Source: Achatina immaculata
Lineage: Eukaryota > Mollusca > Gastropoda > Stylommatophora > Achatinidae
Length of the DNA stretch: 64,000 nucleotides
Direction: 5' to 3'
Assembly: GCA_009760885.1 (NCBI GenBank)
Contig: CM019721.1
Location: 23,196,146 to 23,260,145 of the forward strand
Shown here: piece after piece, positions 43,161 through 53,748 of the stretch
Layout of the letters: every line of letters begins with the position of its first letter
How positions within the stretch are numbered: the first letter of the stretch is position 1
Notes under the pieces: generated by a model
Database searches by the model: none
Seen by the model: the letters and a program-made list of their open reading frames with translations, nothing else
What the model was told of the DNA's origin: nothing
Position numbers and translations under genes: made by a program

Positions 43161-43998
43161 GTTCAGACCTTTAGTAAAACAGGTTCTGGTAGAAAGGAGA
43201 TAGTCAGAAGTGACTGATGTAGTTCCAGTAGAGTAGAGATACAGGTTTATGGCGTAACTTTCTGGTTCCAGTAGAGACAGAGGTTTATGGCGTAATTTTA
43301 CTGGTTATAGTAGCGAAGAGATCAAGGTTTCTGGCGTAACTTTCTGGTTCCAGCAAAACAGAGATAGAGCCTTATGGCGTAACTTTATTGGTTCTAGTAG
43401 AGTAGAGATATATGTTTATGGCGTAACTTTACAGGTTCTATTAGAGTAATGATAGAGTTTTATGGCATAACTTTTCTAGTAGAGTAGAGATATAGGTTTA
43501 TGGCGTAACTATACTGGTTCTATTAGAGTAATGATAGAGGTTTATTGCGTGACTTTAACTGGTTCTAGTAGAGCAGATATAGAGGTTTATGACGTAACTT
43601 CACTGGTTTTAGTAGAGTACAGATAGAGGTTTATGGCGTAACTTTACTGGTTCTACTAGAGTAAAAATAGAGGTATATGGCGTATCTTTACTGGTTCTAA
43701 TAGAGTAGAGAAAGAAGTTTATGGCGTAACTTTACAGGTTCTAGTAGAGTAGAGACAGAGGTTTATGGCGTAACTTTACTAGTTCTAGTACAGTAGAGAT
43801 AGAGGTTATGGCGTAAATTTACTAGTTCTAGTAGAGTATGGGCAGAGGTTTATGGCGTAATTTTACTGGTTATAGTATATTAGTGATGTATGCTGGAGTT
43901 TTACTGGTTCTTTATAACTAGAGATAGTCAGAGATGTATCGCGTAATTTTACTGGTTCTAGAAATAAAAGTAGATGGAGGTTTATGGCACAGTTTTAG
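43161..43998. repeat. 44-bp minisatellite, about 18 units
   Basis: The unit is GTTTATGGCGTAACTTTACT plus GGTTCTAGTAGAGTAGAGAT and AGAG; spacing is 44 bp (for example 43629 and 43673), with many single-base indels. Confidence 0.95.
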
Positions 43999-44024
43999 AA
44001 AGTGATAGCGGGAGTGAGGAAATG

Positions 44025-44180
44025 AGAAAAAAACACAAGTAATGAAAAACATACATCAACCAATATTTCGGCGTGAGCCTTTTTTTTTCAAGGATTACTT
44101 ACAAAAGCAACACAACATATAATAAAAAAAAGAAAAATGAAAATGAAAACCGTAGCTTTGTGGCATCTTCTTTGTACACA
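44025..44180 (-). repeat. Interspersed repeat R1, copy 2
   Basis: Reverse complement of the 13826-13975 repeat: AAGATGCCACAAAGCTACGG, TTTTCATTTTCATTTTTCTT and GGCTCACGCCGAAATATTGG are shared. It lies 340 bp from the Penelope-like 3' end. Confidence 0.75.
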
Positions 44181-44524
44181 ATACAACAGAATCCCTTGTC
44201 TTTAGGGCTCACTCCCTCCGTCTACCTTTATTACTAGAACCAGTTTCAATGCAGTCGTTATCTCTTTCACAGATTCTGGAAGACTAGAGATGGTCATAGA
44301 AGTATATTTTAGTTTCATTGGTTCTAGTAGAGTAGAGATAGTCAGAGATGTATGATGACGTTAAAAGTAAAGATAGAAAAGAAGTAAAGGTGAGATGGAA
44401 CGACAGAAGGGACAAAGAGATCTCAGTTTCTTTCTAACCTTTACTTCTTCTTTCAAAAGATGTCTTTTTTATCTTTAAAGAAAACTAGGACAGCATCTTC
44501 GCTAGCCTTAATGTATAAGCTAGG
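44181..44524. other. No gene recognised
   Basis: Contains one or two further units related to the 43-kb 44-bp array (GGTTCTAGTAGAGTAGAGAT at 44320) and otherwise unassigned sequence. Confidence 0.4.
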
Positions 44525-45050
44525 GAAAAAATAGGAACAGCTTTATTACTTAACGAGTACAGGGTTCTGACGTTTCGGCGTTAGCCTTCATCATACAAAA
44601 ACGTACAGGACAAAGAAATGGAGAAAGGAGGTAAAGTATAGATGGGTCATTGAAATGATTCGAGACTGGTTTCGAAGCATGCTGGGTTATACCGTACAGA
44701 TATTTTTTGCATGCGGTTCCCTAATCTGAGGCCAGTTTCACCAGTGTAAGTTATTCCTCATCTTATGCATACAATGGCATATATAACATTGCGGGACTCG
44801 CATGTGAATCCCTCATGAAGAGTGAGGATAGTTTTGGGAAAGGTGATCGTTTTCGTTTCCTGGACTACAGGGCAGGTAACCCAGCGAGGGCGGTTACATT
44901 TTCTAGTGGCAGCATATGCAAGGTTCCACTTCAAGTGGCTGTGGACGAGGATGTCCTTAAGATTTGGTTCCCGTTTGTATGCTAATAGGGGCCGATCAGA
45001 GAAAATGTCGCGAGTGGCTCCGTGTATAGTTACATACTCATAGACTAATA
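44525..45050 (-). mobile_element. Penelope-like element, C-terminal GIY-YIG part and 3' end
   Basis: The minus strand encodes SDRPLLAYKREPNLKDILV, then CNRPRWVTCPVV, FTCESRNVIYAIVC, ITYTGETGLRLGNRMQ and PACFETSLESFQ. The NVIYAIVC-x-ITYTGETG-LR-GNR order is that of the GIY-YIG endonuclease domain at the C-terminus of Penelope-like retroelements (IYxIxC, YVGETxRxLxxR). A stop replaces the usual Cys-Gly after AIVCIR, and the HL/HFN end is frameshifted, so it is inactive. The 3' UTR holds the hammerhead-like core at 44569-44596. The RT part is missing. Confidence 0.85.
44566..44598 (-). ncRNA. Hammerhead-ribozyme-like core in the Penelope-like 3' end
   Basis: Minus strand: TATGATGA, then GGC-TAAC-GCC, then GAAACGTC. 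This has the order of the hammerhead core, CUGAUGA - stem II - GAAA, with a perfect 3-bp stem II (plus A-A flanks) and a single mismatch (A for the first C). Penelope-like elements are known to carry hammerhead motifs in their terminal repeats. Stems I and III were not established, so activity is doubtful. Confidence 0.4.
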
Positions 45051-45238
45051 ATTGTATGTTACTTCGATAGCCTTAGTCCACTGAACCTGACAACTGGCGA
45101 GAACCTCAGATCACAAACGTCCATGGTTTTAAACGACAGCACCTGCCAATCAAGCGCGATTTAACGACAGCCAAGTAACATTTGCTGATACAAAACACAA
45201 CTTCCCTTACATTCTTCTTCTTTTTTGTTTGTTTGTTC
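45051..45238. other. Short unassigned stretch
   Basis: Unique sequence between the Penelope-like element and the 19-bp array. Confidence 0.35.
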
Positions 45239-45655
45239 GGCATTTGGCTTTAATTCTCGGCGGTGTCTTTAATCCTCGACCGTGTCTTTAAATCTCAGAA
45301 GTGTCTTTAATTCTCGATCGTGTCTTTAAATCTCAGCAGTGTCTTTAATTCTCGGCTGTGTCTTTAAATCTCCGCGGTGTCTTTAATTCTCGGCCGTGCC
45401 TTTAATTATCGGCCGTGTCTTTAATTCTCGGCGGTGTCTTTAATTCTCGGCCGTGTCTTTAATTCTCGGCCGTGTCTTTAATTCTCGGCCGTGTCTTTAA
45501 TTCTCTGCCGTGTCTTTAATTCTCAGCCGCGTCTTTAATTCTCGGACGTGTCTTTAATTCTCTGCCGTGTCTTTAATTCTCGGCCGTGTCTTTAATTCTC
45601 GGCCGTGTCTTTAAATCTCCGCGGTGTCTTTAATTCTCGGCCGTGCCCTTAACAT
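45239..45655. repeat. 19-bp minisatellite, about 22 units
   Basis: The unit is TCTTTAATTCTCGGCCGTG with AAATCTCAG/AAATCTCCG variants. Confidence 0.96.
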
Positions 45656-46139
45656 CAAATTCCTGTAACAGAACTCACATTACAGAAGTAAAACTGAACA
45701 GTGCTTGCCATGAAATTGTATTGATATTTTTATAATCTGAGGAAAATCATTACATTACGAATAACAGCTCTGGACTACAGCAACAACAACAACAACAATA
45801 ACAACAGCAAAACAGGGAAAAGAAAAGAAATACTAAACCAACAGAAACAGAAAAAAAGGAATTAAATAACTTCTAAGAAAGAAGCTGAATGCTAAAGAAC
45901 ATAAATCCTTTCCGAATGTAATCAGGGTAATTACTTAAAAAAAACATACTGGAAAGGAAAAGATTCAAAAGAAGACAGCGAAAGAATGGCCGAGGATATA
46001 GAAGGACTGACAGGACCGTTACTCAGGCAGGAATCTAAGCGGGCCGGATACAAACTGTGGTCTAAGGTACCCTGTGGACATGGCACAGGATTGGCAATGG
46101 AAGTTTGTTTCTCTCTGTCTTATAAGCACAACGTTCTGG
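45656..46139. other. No gene recognised
   Basis: Contains (CAA)n at 45779-45800. A plus-strand frame starting MAEDIEGLTGPLLRQESKR at 45986 has a protein-like start but runs into a LINE A remnant and shows no known domain. Confidence 0.35.
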
Positions 46140-46195
46140 GTTATTCATTCATTCATTTGCATGTCTCCTGCGGAACTTTGCCTCCCAAACAGCTG
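46140..46195 (-). mobile_element. LINE A 3' end, about 55 bp
   Basis: Minus strand LFGRQSSAGDMQMNE-type codons with an (ATGA)n tail; matches other LINE A 3' ends. Extremely truncated. Confidence 0.75.
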
Positions 46196-46904
46196 GGTTA
46201 TATCTGGCAGTATTTCAAGGTTGTTTTTGAAACTCAGAACTGAGTAAAATTCCCAGATGTTAGGCGAGCACGAATAATCCACCTGTTCGTCACGCACCTG
46301 TTTTTAACCTGTCCCCCAGGTAGTTAAGGAGGGGAGAGAAACCACGTTGTTCTCCAGGACCTGGAGTATTGAAGAGTCCTGGCCTCTTTGTTTAACCCCC
46401 TCCCTCCCCCCCTCCTTTTTTTGTTTTTAACTAGGGAGAAAATTCAGGAAAACATAACTTTCCGTCCTTAAAGTTGTCTGAAATTTCCATGTTTGGACAG
46501 GTGTGTGTGTGGGGGGGGGGAGGGGTGGTGGGGCTGATAATAAATGACCCCCCCCTCCCCGGGCCTGACCTGGGTTTCGGATACCACTGTGAGAACCACT
46601 GCTTCAAGGTGACAGCCGTGTGACAAATAAGACTTGTCAGAGCCATGAATGTAGTTTCAACACGCACAGAGACCCCCCTGAAACATGACAGCAGCTGATG
46701 TGACAAAAACATGTTCATGATAAAAACAAGACACATGAACTATCCACGGTGATATGAGATATGCGCATTTCATTATTGTATCTCCTTTCATGTTTTCAAA
46801 AACACCACATTAACTATCATCATGTGTCGTCTGAGAGAGGGTTCTGTATATTTTTTTTTCTTATAATATCAATTTTGTTGTAGAAACTTTCTTTTAATGG
46901 AACA
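46196..46904. other. No gene recognised
   Basis: C-rich and G-rich runs at 46397-46412, 46506-46530 and 46547-46560. No supported ORF. Confidence 0.45.
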
Positions 46905-47410
46905 GTCAATCATTTGTATGTCCCTTGCGGAACTTTGCCTCCCTAACAGCTCTCCTGTAGGCATCTTGGCTGTGAGCAAGATACCCTGTTGCTCATGCAT
47001 CCATTTGCAAATTATCAACGATGTCTTGCAGCCATCTTCGCCTTGGTCTTCCTCTCTTTCTTTTTCCCATTATGTACCCTCCCAAGACAGTTTTCTCTAG
47101 ATTATCATGATGTTTAATGTGTCCAAAATATTTAAGTTTTCTCTCTTTAATCCTCTTTACTAGCCAGCCTTCTTCAATATTAAGTTCTTGTAGTATGGAT
47201 ATATTTATTATTTTTTGTGTCTATGATATTTTAAGAACTCTTTTGTAGCATTTACATTTAAAGGCATTTATGCGTTTCTCGGCTGTTTTGATAAGTGTCC
47301 AAGTCTCACAGGCATATGTTGCGATGGGAAAGATGCATGCCCTTTAAAATCTTATTTTTGTAGTTCTGTCTGTTCCTCTCCACAGCTTCTTTAGTTGTTT
47401 TATTTTTAAT
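46905..47410 (-). mobile_element. LINE A 3' half fragment, about 500 bp
   Basis: The minus strand starts in the KQLKKLWRGTDRTTKIRF-type region (47405), passes through the ACET-TLIKTAEKRINAF and ILQELNIEEGWLVKRI blocks and ends in REAKFRKGHTN. The frame is broken in several places. The 8-mer TTTTAATG at 46892 and near 47406 could be a target duplication. It is the longest uninterrupted LINE A copy in the window. Confidence 0.88.
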
Positions 47411-48203
47411 GCATAAAAAGGGGGTTATTAGTATAAGTCATCGATTGTTTTGCTTTATTTTGTTTCTGAAAGAAAAAGATGGGGGTCATTGTTCTAATAA
47501 AATATCCAAGATGGGGGTCATTTTTCTAATAAAATATCCAAGATGGGGGTAATTTTTCTAATAAAATATCCAAGAACTAGTTTCAATTGTCCATGATTTC
47601 ACGTCCACCAAGTGAAATACACAGAAAGCCGAGGAAAACTGGATAAAATAAGCTTAGTGGATGTTATCCAGGTCGCCTTTGTCTCAGTGTGCTAACGCCT
47701 TCATTGCACCTCCTTCCTGCTTGTTACAACTCGTTAATTTACCCGTCACGCGCCTGAGTAATGGCGGGTTCTTTAACCCTTTCAAGAGTTTTAACGATGT
47801 TTCTGGCCTTGAGAAAACGACGTGTGAGCTCTGTAAGCCAGTTTTAAATCTTCATGTTTGGATGTACCCAGCGACTGAATACTTTCTGAACTTCCCACGC
47901 CTGCGTGAGTGACGAAACAGATGATTACGACCAGGCCTTTATTTCATGCAGAAATATCATCACTCTTTTTGTCGTTATTATCGGAGACATTGGTTATGAC
48001 CAAGACAATACAACAGAGGATACAAAACATTCATGAACTACTGGTTGAGGAGGATTTTAAACATTAAATGGCAGGACAAGATCAGGAACGAGGAGGTCTG
48101 GGAAAGGGCTGGACAAGAACCTACGAACCTACAAATCATGTCCAGGAGGTGGAGGTGGATTGGCTAGACTCTCTGAGGAAACCTGATACCAGCATGAAGC
48201 TGA
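47411..48203. other. No gene recognised; 32-bp triplet
   Basis: Three 32-bp units (AAGATGGGGGTCATTTTTCT and AATAAAATATCC) lie at 47478-47575. The rest is unassigned. Confidence 0.5.
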
Positions 48204-48262
48204 AGAAGAATAAGAAGAAGAAGAAGAAGAAGAAGAAGGAGAAGAAGAAGGAGAAGAAGAAA
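48204..48262. repeat. (AAG)n microsatellite
   Basis: AAG/AGA repeats give lysine- or serine-rich spurious frames. Confidence 0.95.
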
Positions 48263-49091
48263 CAATCTGATAAACATAAACATAAACAGACGGAAGAGAC
48301 AAGGACATTGCACAGATGGAGATTAACATATTTAATGTAGCACAAAATGACGCAATGAGATATTTGCTTAACATTAAAACAAATTTTTTTTGTCAACAAA
48401 ACTAGCGGCGTACACAGAAAACGATAATAAATGTAACGTAAATCAGGCATAGTAAACTAGTATATCACTAGACTTTTTTCACTGCACAGAGTTTCTCTCC
48501 TGACTGCGAGTCTAATAATTAACACCAAGAAAATACAATAAACCAGCGGTTCCCAACCTATATATAATCGTTGGAGTCTGAGGTCAATTCGTGAGAAAAT
48601 ATTATGATTTATTTTTTTAAAAATCATATTCAGTTTTTTTCTCTTCTTTTTTTTTCATGGGTTGTGGGTCAGGTATAAAAGTGCTGGTTAGAGTCTAGCT
48701 CACAGAGGTTTTAGAACCGCTGGCTAAAATATTAGCAAGACTGATCATGAAAACAAAAGTTGACGTGAAACTGCGCACATGAAAGACGCGAAGCTTACAC
48801 TTTGTCTAACTTAAGACAGAGCTACAGGACACACACTCAGCGCAGCATTCTCAGGACAGGAAGGGGACATGAAAAAAACACAACATTAAAACAGACACAA
48901 CCGACAGGAACTCAGTGTTCCAGGTTACTGTCTTGTACAAAGTGACACTAGGCAAGAAAACATTGCAACAATGTCAGACTCAAACGCTTAAGACACGGGG
49001 CAAACTAGGAAGATAAAAGGACAAAAAAAAAAGAAAAGAGTATAGAAAGCAAATAATATACAGAAGAAGAAAGAAAAAGAAAACAGAACAA
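48263..49091. other. No gene recognised
   Basis: AT-rich, with no supported ORF. Confidence 0.45.
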
Positions 49092-49360
49092 GCACTGAAG
49101 ATTAGAATAAACACACACAAACAGGCATTGAAGATTAGAATAAACACACACAAACAGGCATCGAAGATTAGAATAAACACACACAAACAGGCATCGAAGA
49201 TTAGAATAAACACACACAAACAGGCATCGAAGATTACAATAAACACACACAAACAGCCACTGAAGATTAGAGTAAACACACACAAACAGCCACTGAAGAT
49301 TAGAATAAACACACACAAACAGGCATCGAAGATTAGAATAAACACACACAAACAAAAAAG
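49092..49360. repeat. 33-bp minisatellite, 8 units
   Basis: The unit is GAAGATTAGAATAAACACAC plus ACAAACAGGCATC. 33 bp equals 11 codons, which creates long spurious frames. Confidence 0.96.
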
Positions 49361-49806
49361 ATCTAGGACAACAAAGATATAGGATAAACAGACAATATAG
49401 GACAATAAAGATATAGAATAAATGGACATTATAGGACAAAAAGGATATAGAATAAATAGACAGTATACGACAGTAGAGATATAGGATAAACAGACGATAT
49501 AGGACAGTAAAGATATAGGATATACAGACAATATAGGACAATAAAGATATAGAATAAACAGACAATATAAGACAGTAAAGATATAGGATAAACAGACAAC
49601 ATAGGACAATAACGATATAGAATAAACAGACAATATATGACAATAAAGATATAGAATAAACAGACAATATATGACAATAAAGATATAGAATAAACAGACA
49701 ATATATGACAATAAAGATATAGAATAAACAGATAATATAAGACAGTAAAGATATGGGATAAACAGACAATATAAGACAATAAAGATATAGGATAAACAGA
49801 CAATAG
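49361..49806. repeat. 34-bp minisatellite, about 13 units
   Basis: The unit is GACAATAAAGATATAGAATA plus AACAGACAATATAT. AATAAAC-ACA is shared with the neighbouring 33-bp unit. Confidence 0.95.
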
Positions 49807-50213
49807 AAGTTTTGACCCTTTTGAAATTAGACTCTTTTGAAAACAAATGCATAAGGAAAATACTCGGCATCAAGTGGAACGAATTCAAGAACAATGCAGA
49901 AATAAGACAGAAGACTGAACAACAATCAGTCTCATGGGTGATCAGGAAAAGGAGATGGACATATGTTGGTCACTTGATGAGAAGAAATGATCAGAGAATC
50001 CCAAAACAAACTATCAAGTGGAAACAACAGGCCGAAGAAAAAGAGGCAGACAGCTTGAAAATCTGAAGAGGACATTGTTAAGAGAGGCCAAATTAATAGG
50101 CATAAAATCCTTTGATTAGGTTGAAAGACTCGCCGAAGACAGGAACAATTGGCGAACTATCTTGCGAGCCCTATGTGACGCTTAACGGCACGGGAAGGAT
50201 ATAAGATATAAGA
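49807..50213 (+). mobile_element. LINE B 3' fragment inserted in the 34-bp array
   Basis: The plus strand encodes IRKILGIKWNEFKNNAEIRQ, VSWVIRKRRWTYVGHLMRR and then, after a frameshift near 50030, ALLREAK-like and NWRTILRALCDA codons and the (ATATAAG)n tail. The left end is a 5' truncation within FENKCIRKIL. The satellite resumes at 50214. Confidence 0.88.
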
Positions 50214-50640
50214 TAAGACAGTAAAGATAGATCATTAACAGACAAGATAAGACAGTAAAAATATAGGATAGGACAGGAAAATAAAGATATAAAAAACATA
50301 TAAAATACAGGACAAATAAAGAACATCTAGGAGAAATAAAAAGTCACAGACCATAAAAAGTCAAAGTTAAACAAATAAGCCGAGAAAAGAACCCCCAAGA
50401 TTTAGAACAAGCAAAGAAGATATAAAACAAAGAAAATATACGAGGGAAAAGAAAGTATAGAACAAACAAAAAAGATGTAGAACAAAGATAGTGCGAAAGA
50501 AACAATTATAGAACAAACAAACAAAGAAGACAAAGAACAAACGGTGACGATATCAACGTGTACAGAACACAAAAAAAACGTGTTTAGAACATACAAGAAA
50601 GATTTAGAACAAAGAAGTTGTGTAAGTAAACATCTGCTTC
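50214..50640. repeat. Degenerate continuation of the 34-bp array
   Basis: AGACAGTAAAGATA and GACAGTAAAAATATAGGATA units at the left decay into AACAAAGAAGA-type repeats. Confidence 0.65.
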
Positions 50641-50658
50641 ATGGTCATCTCTGAATGC

Positions 50659-50800
<142 letters not shown>

Positions 50801-51190
50801 CTTTTGCATCAGTGGGTCAAGCTTACTCAAGCCAGTACTAGCTGATAGCAATACTAGTAAACTACCATATAACCCGTTATTTCAAGTTGTTTTCCTTGGC
50901 ATGAACTAGAAAATCCTCTTGACTTGTCCTTTCTCCTGCGTCTACCTTCCAGTGTAGAGACGGTACATGGACTTCTGATAAGCCTCACCCTCATGCCTTG
51001 TACTGGAGGATGTTTATGTTACCTCCTCCATCCACCTCCTGCGTCCTCTTTCTCTATTTCTACCTTTCTTAATGTGACATCTTGCCAGTTGGCAAAGGTA
51101 ACCTACTTCAATATTGTGATGAGTTTCTGCAACAACATACACATATGCATACACCTATATACATCTAAACAGCATAAAATTACCACTATC
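50801..51190. other. No gene recognised
   Basis: About 390 bp of unique sequence with no supported ORF. Confidence 0.4.
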
Positions 51191-51191
51191 T

Positions 51192-51989
51192 ATAACATAC
51201 GATGCTGATGTCATAACTCTTATCAGTAATAATGTGAATTCCATGCAAGAAAAAAACAGATAGCCTGTCTTCACTGGCTAGCAAAATAGGACTTGAAATT
51301 AACAAGGACAAACAGAAATAATGAAAATTCCCCTTAATCACATAGAAGGGACAGATATTGAAGAGGTCAGTCAATTTGCATACCTTCGCAGCTACATAGA
51401 CCAGGATGGTGACACTAGAAGGAAGTTAGGATCAGAATTGCAAAAGCAGCATCAATCTTCAAGAATCTTGAGAACATATGGAATTCAAAAGTTATAAGCA
51501 CAAAAACCAAGTTAAGACTATTCAATTCAAATGTAATATCCACCCTCATTTATGCATGCGAAGGCTGGAAAACAACTACAGAAATAGACAAGAAATTTGA
51601 AAACAAATGGCTAAGGAAAATACTCGGCATCAAGTGGAACGAATTCAAGAACAATGCAGAGATAAGACAGATGACTGAACAACAACCAGTCTCATGGGTG
51701 ATCAGGAAAAGGAGATGGACATATGTTGATCACCTGATGAGAAGAAGTGATCAGAGAATCCCAAAAACAAGCTATCAAGTGGAACACAACAGGCCGAAGA
51801 AAGAGAGGCAGACTGCGTGAAACTCTGAAGAGGACATTGTTAAGAGAGGCCAAATTAACAGGCATAAAATCCCTTGATGAGGTTGAAAGACTCGTTGAAG
51901 ACAGGAACAATTAGCGAACTACCTTGCGAGCCCTATGTGACGTTTAACGGCACGGGAAGGATATAAGAATATAAGAAGATAACATACGA
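51192..51989 (+). mobile_element. LINE B 3' part with 11-bp TSD
   Basis: The insert starts just after the RT FADD motif: DADVITLISNNVNSMQEK, then EEVSQFAYLRSYIDQDGDTR, then EGWKTT-, LGIKWNEF- and GRRKRGRLRETLKRTLL blocks in several frames, ending in LRALCDV and the ATATAAG tail. The exact target duplication ATAACATACGA is at 51192-51202 and 51979-51989. Confidence 0.93.
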
Positions 51990-52089
51990 AGAGCAATCTG
52001 CACGGCGAGGTGCATCTTGAAAGTTATATAGAGCACGTTGAAAATCAGCAGCTGCGAAGGTTCTCAATGCTAACAATGACAACATCAAC
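51990..52089. other. Short spacer
   Basis: Unique sequence; nothing recognised. Confidence 0.4.
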
Positions 52090-52191
52090 GATGATGATGA
52101 TGATGATGATGATGATGGCGATGGCGATATCTACAAGGACAATGATGATGATGATATCTACAAGGATGATGATGATGATGATGACGACGAT
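52090..52191. repeat. (GAT)n microsatellite
   Basis: GAT/GATGGC repeats with two ATATCTACAAGGA interruptions. Confidence 0.95.
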
Positions 52192-52966
52192 ACATAAACA
52201 CCCACACATTCCATACCTGCACACCATACATGTGTAACTACAACCGCCAAACTAGCAGAGAATAATCCCAGCGCCCGGGCCAGCATTGTCTCCAGGTCAG
52301 AGAATGAAGGCAGTTAGAATCTCTGCTATTTATTTTGTTACCCCAAACAGTGACATCGTGGGGCCGGCACATGTAACACTGGCACATCCTTTAGACATCC
52401 TTTCATACCCACGTGGCAGTAATGTTAAGCAGAGGTTACCAACTCTGCACTGGGATATTGTTAATTTCATCACATCGTCTACAGGCATATATAAGAAGGA
52501 GTGCGTGTTTTTCTAACGCGATGGTGCTTAGCTTTTATTTGGGCCGTGGACCCCCTTTTCAGCACGAAAACCGCTGTGGGCCCCTTTTCAGCATGAGAAC
52601 AGCTGTGGGCTCCTTTTCAGCACGAGAACAGCTGTGGGCTCCTCCCTAAGAAAATAAAGCACTAAGCAGAATTCAGACGAGATTAAGATTTTCTAATCAA
52701 GCCAATCAGTTTGCCGGTCTGTGGGACCACCCCTCTCCCCCCACGTCTGGTACTGTGGGCCCCACATTAAGGTCCACTGTTCTAAAGTGAACGCGGAAAA
52801 TTAATAATTTGTGTGTGCAACAACTGTCTATTACCAAACGTGTCTCGGACGCTAGCTGTAGCCGTGCAGTTATTCCTGGCTGCGTCTAGAATCTATTTTT
52901 AAACTTCTGGTTGGTGTCCATATCTTGACCTCACAGATGTCATGTCCTGCAGTTTGTATTATTCTT
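52192..52966. other. No gene recognised; 29-bp triplet
   Basis: Three to four units of TTTTCAGCACGAGAACAGCT plus GTGGGCTCC lie at 52547-52645. No supported gene. Confidence 0.5.
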
Positions 52967-53560
52967 CCTTCTCTCTCTCTCTCTCTCGCTCGCTCTCTCT
53001 TACTGTCTCTCGCTCTCCTCTCTCTCTCGCTTTCTCTTACTGTCTCTCGCTCTCTCTCACTCTCCTCTCTCTCTCGCTCTCTCTCTCAATCTTTCTCTCT
53101 CTCTCACTCTCTCTAGCTCTCTCTCGCTCTCTCTATCTTTCTCTCTCTCTCGCTCTCTGTCTTTCGCTCTTTCTCTCGCTCTCTCTCTCAATCTTTCTCT
53201 CTCTCGCTCTTTCTCTCGCTCTCTCTCTCGCTCTTTCTCTCTCAATCTTTCTCTCTCTTGCTATCTCTCGCTCTCTCTCTCACTCTCTCTCTCGCTTTCT
53301 CTCGTTCTCTCTCTCTCGCTCTCTCTTACTGTCTCTCGCTCTCTCTCACTCTCCACTCTCTCTCGCTCTCTCTCTCTCAATCTTTCTCTCTCTCACTCTC
53401 TCTCTCTCTCCTCTCTCTCGCTCTCTCTCGCTCTGTCTCTCACTCTCTCTCATTCTCTCTGCTCTCTCTCGCTCTCTTTCTCGCTCTCTCTCACACTTCC
53501 TCTCTCTCTCTCGCTCTCTCGCACTCTCTCTCGCGCTCTCTCACACACACACACACACTG
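52967..53560. repeat. (TC)n-rich microsatellite, 600 bp
   Basis: TC units with GCTC, ACTC and AATC variants. Long S/L-rich open frames over it are artefacts. Confidence 0.97.
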
Positions 53561-53748
53561 TCTCTCTCTCAAGAATATCAAGAAATCTTATTTTTATGGA
53601 CAAGAAAAATGATGTTCTAGAAATGCGGATATAAAGAAAAATATGGCGAATTTCAAGGACAGAAAGGAAAACAAAATGTAGTAATCTCTTCCCCCCTCCA
53701 CCCGGCCGAAAGGAAAAGAGAAATAGCGAGAAACAGACGAATCAGGGG
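53561..53748. other. Short spacer
   Basis: Unique sequence; nothing recognised. Confidence 0.35.

Noticed and set aside
48980..49894. 304-codon hydrophobic minus-strand frame that looks like a multi-pass membrane protein
   Set aside because: It is the translated 33/34-bp arrays (LYCLFILYLYC repeats).
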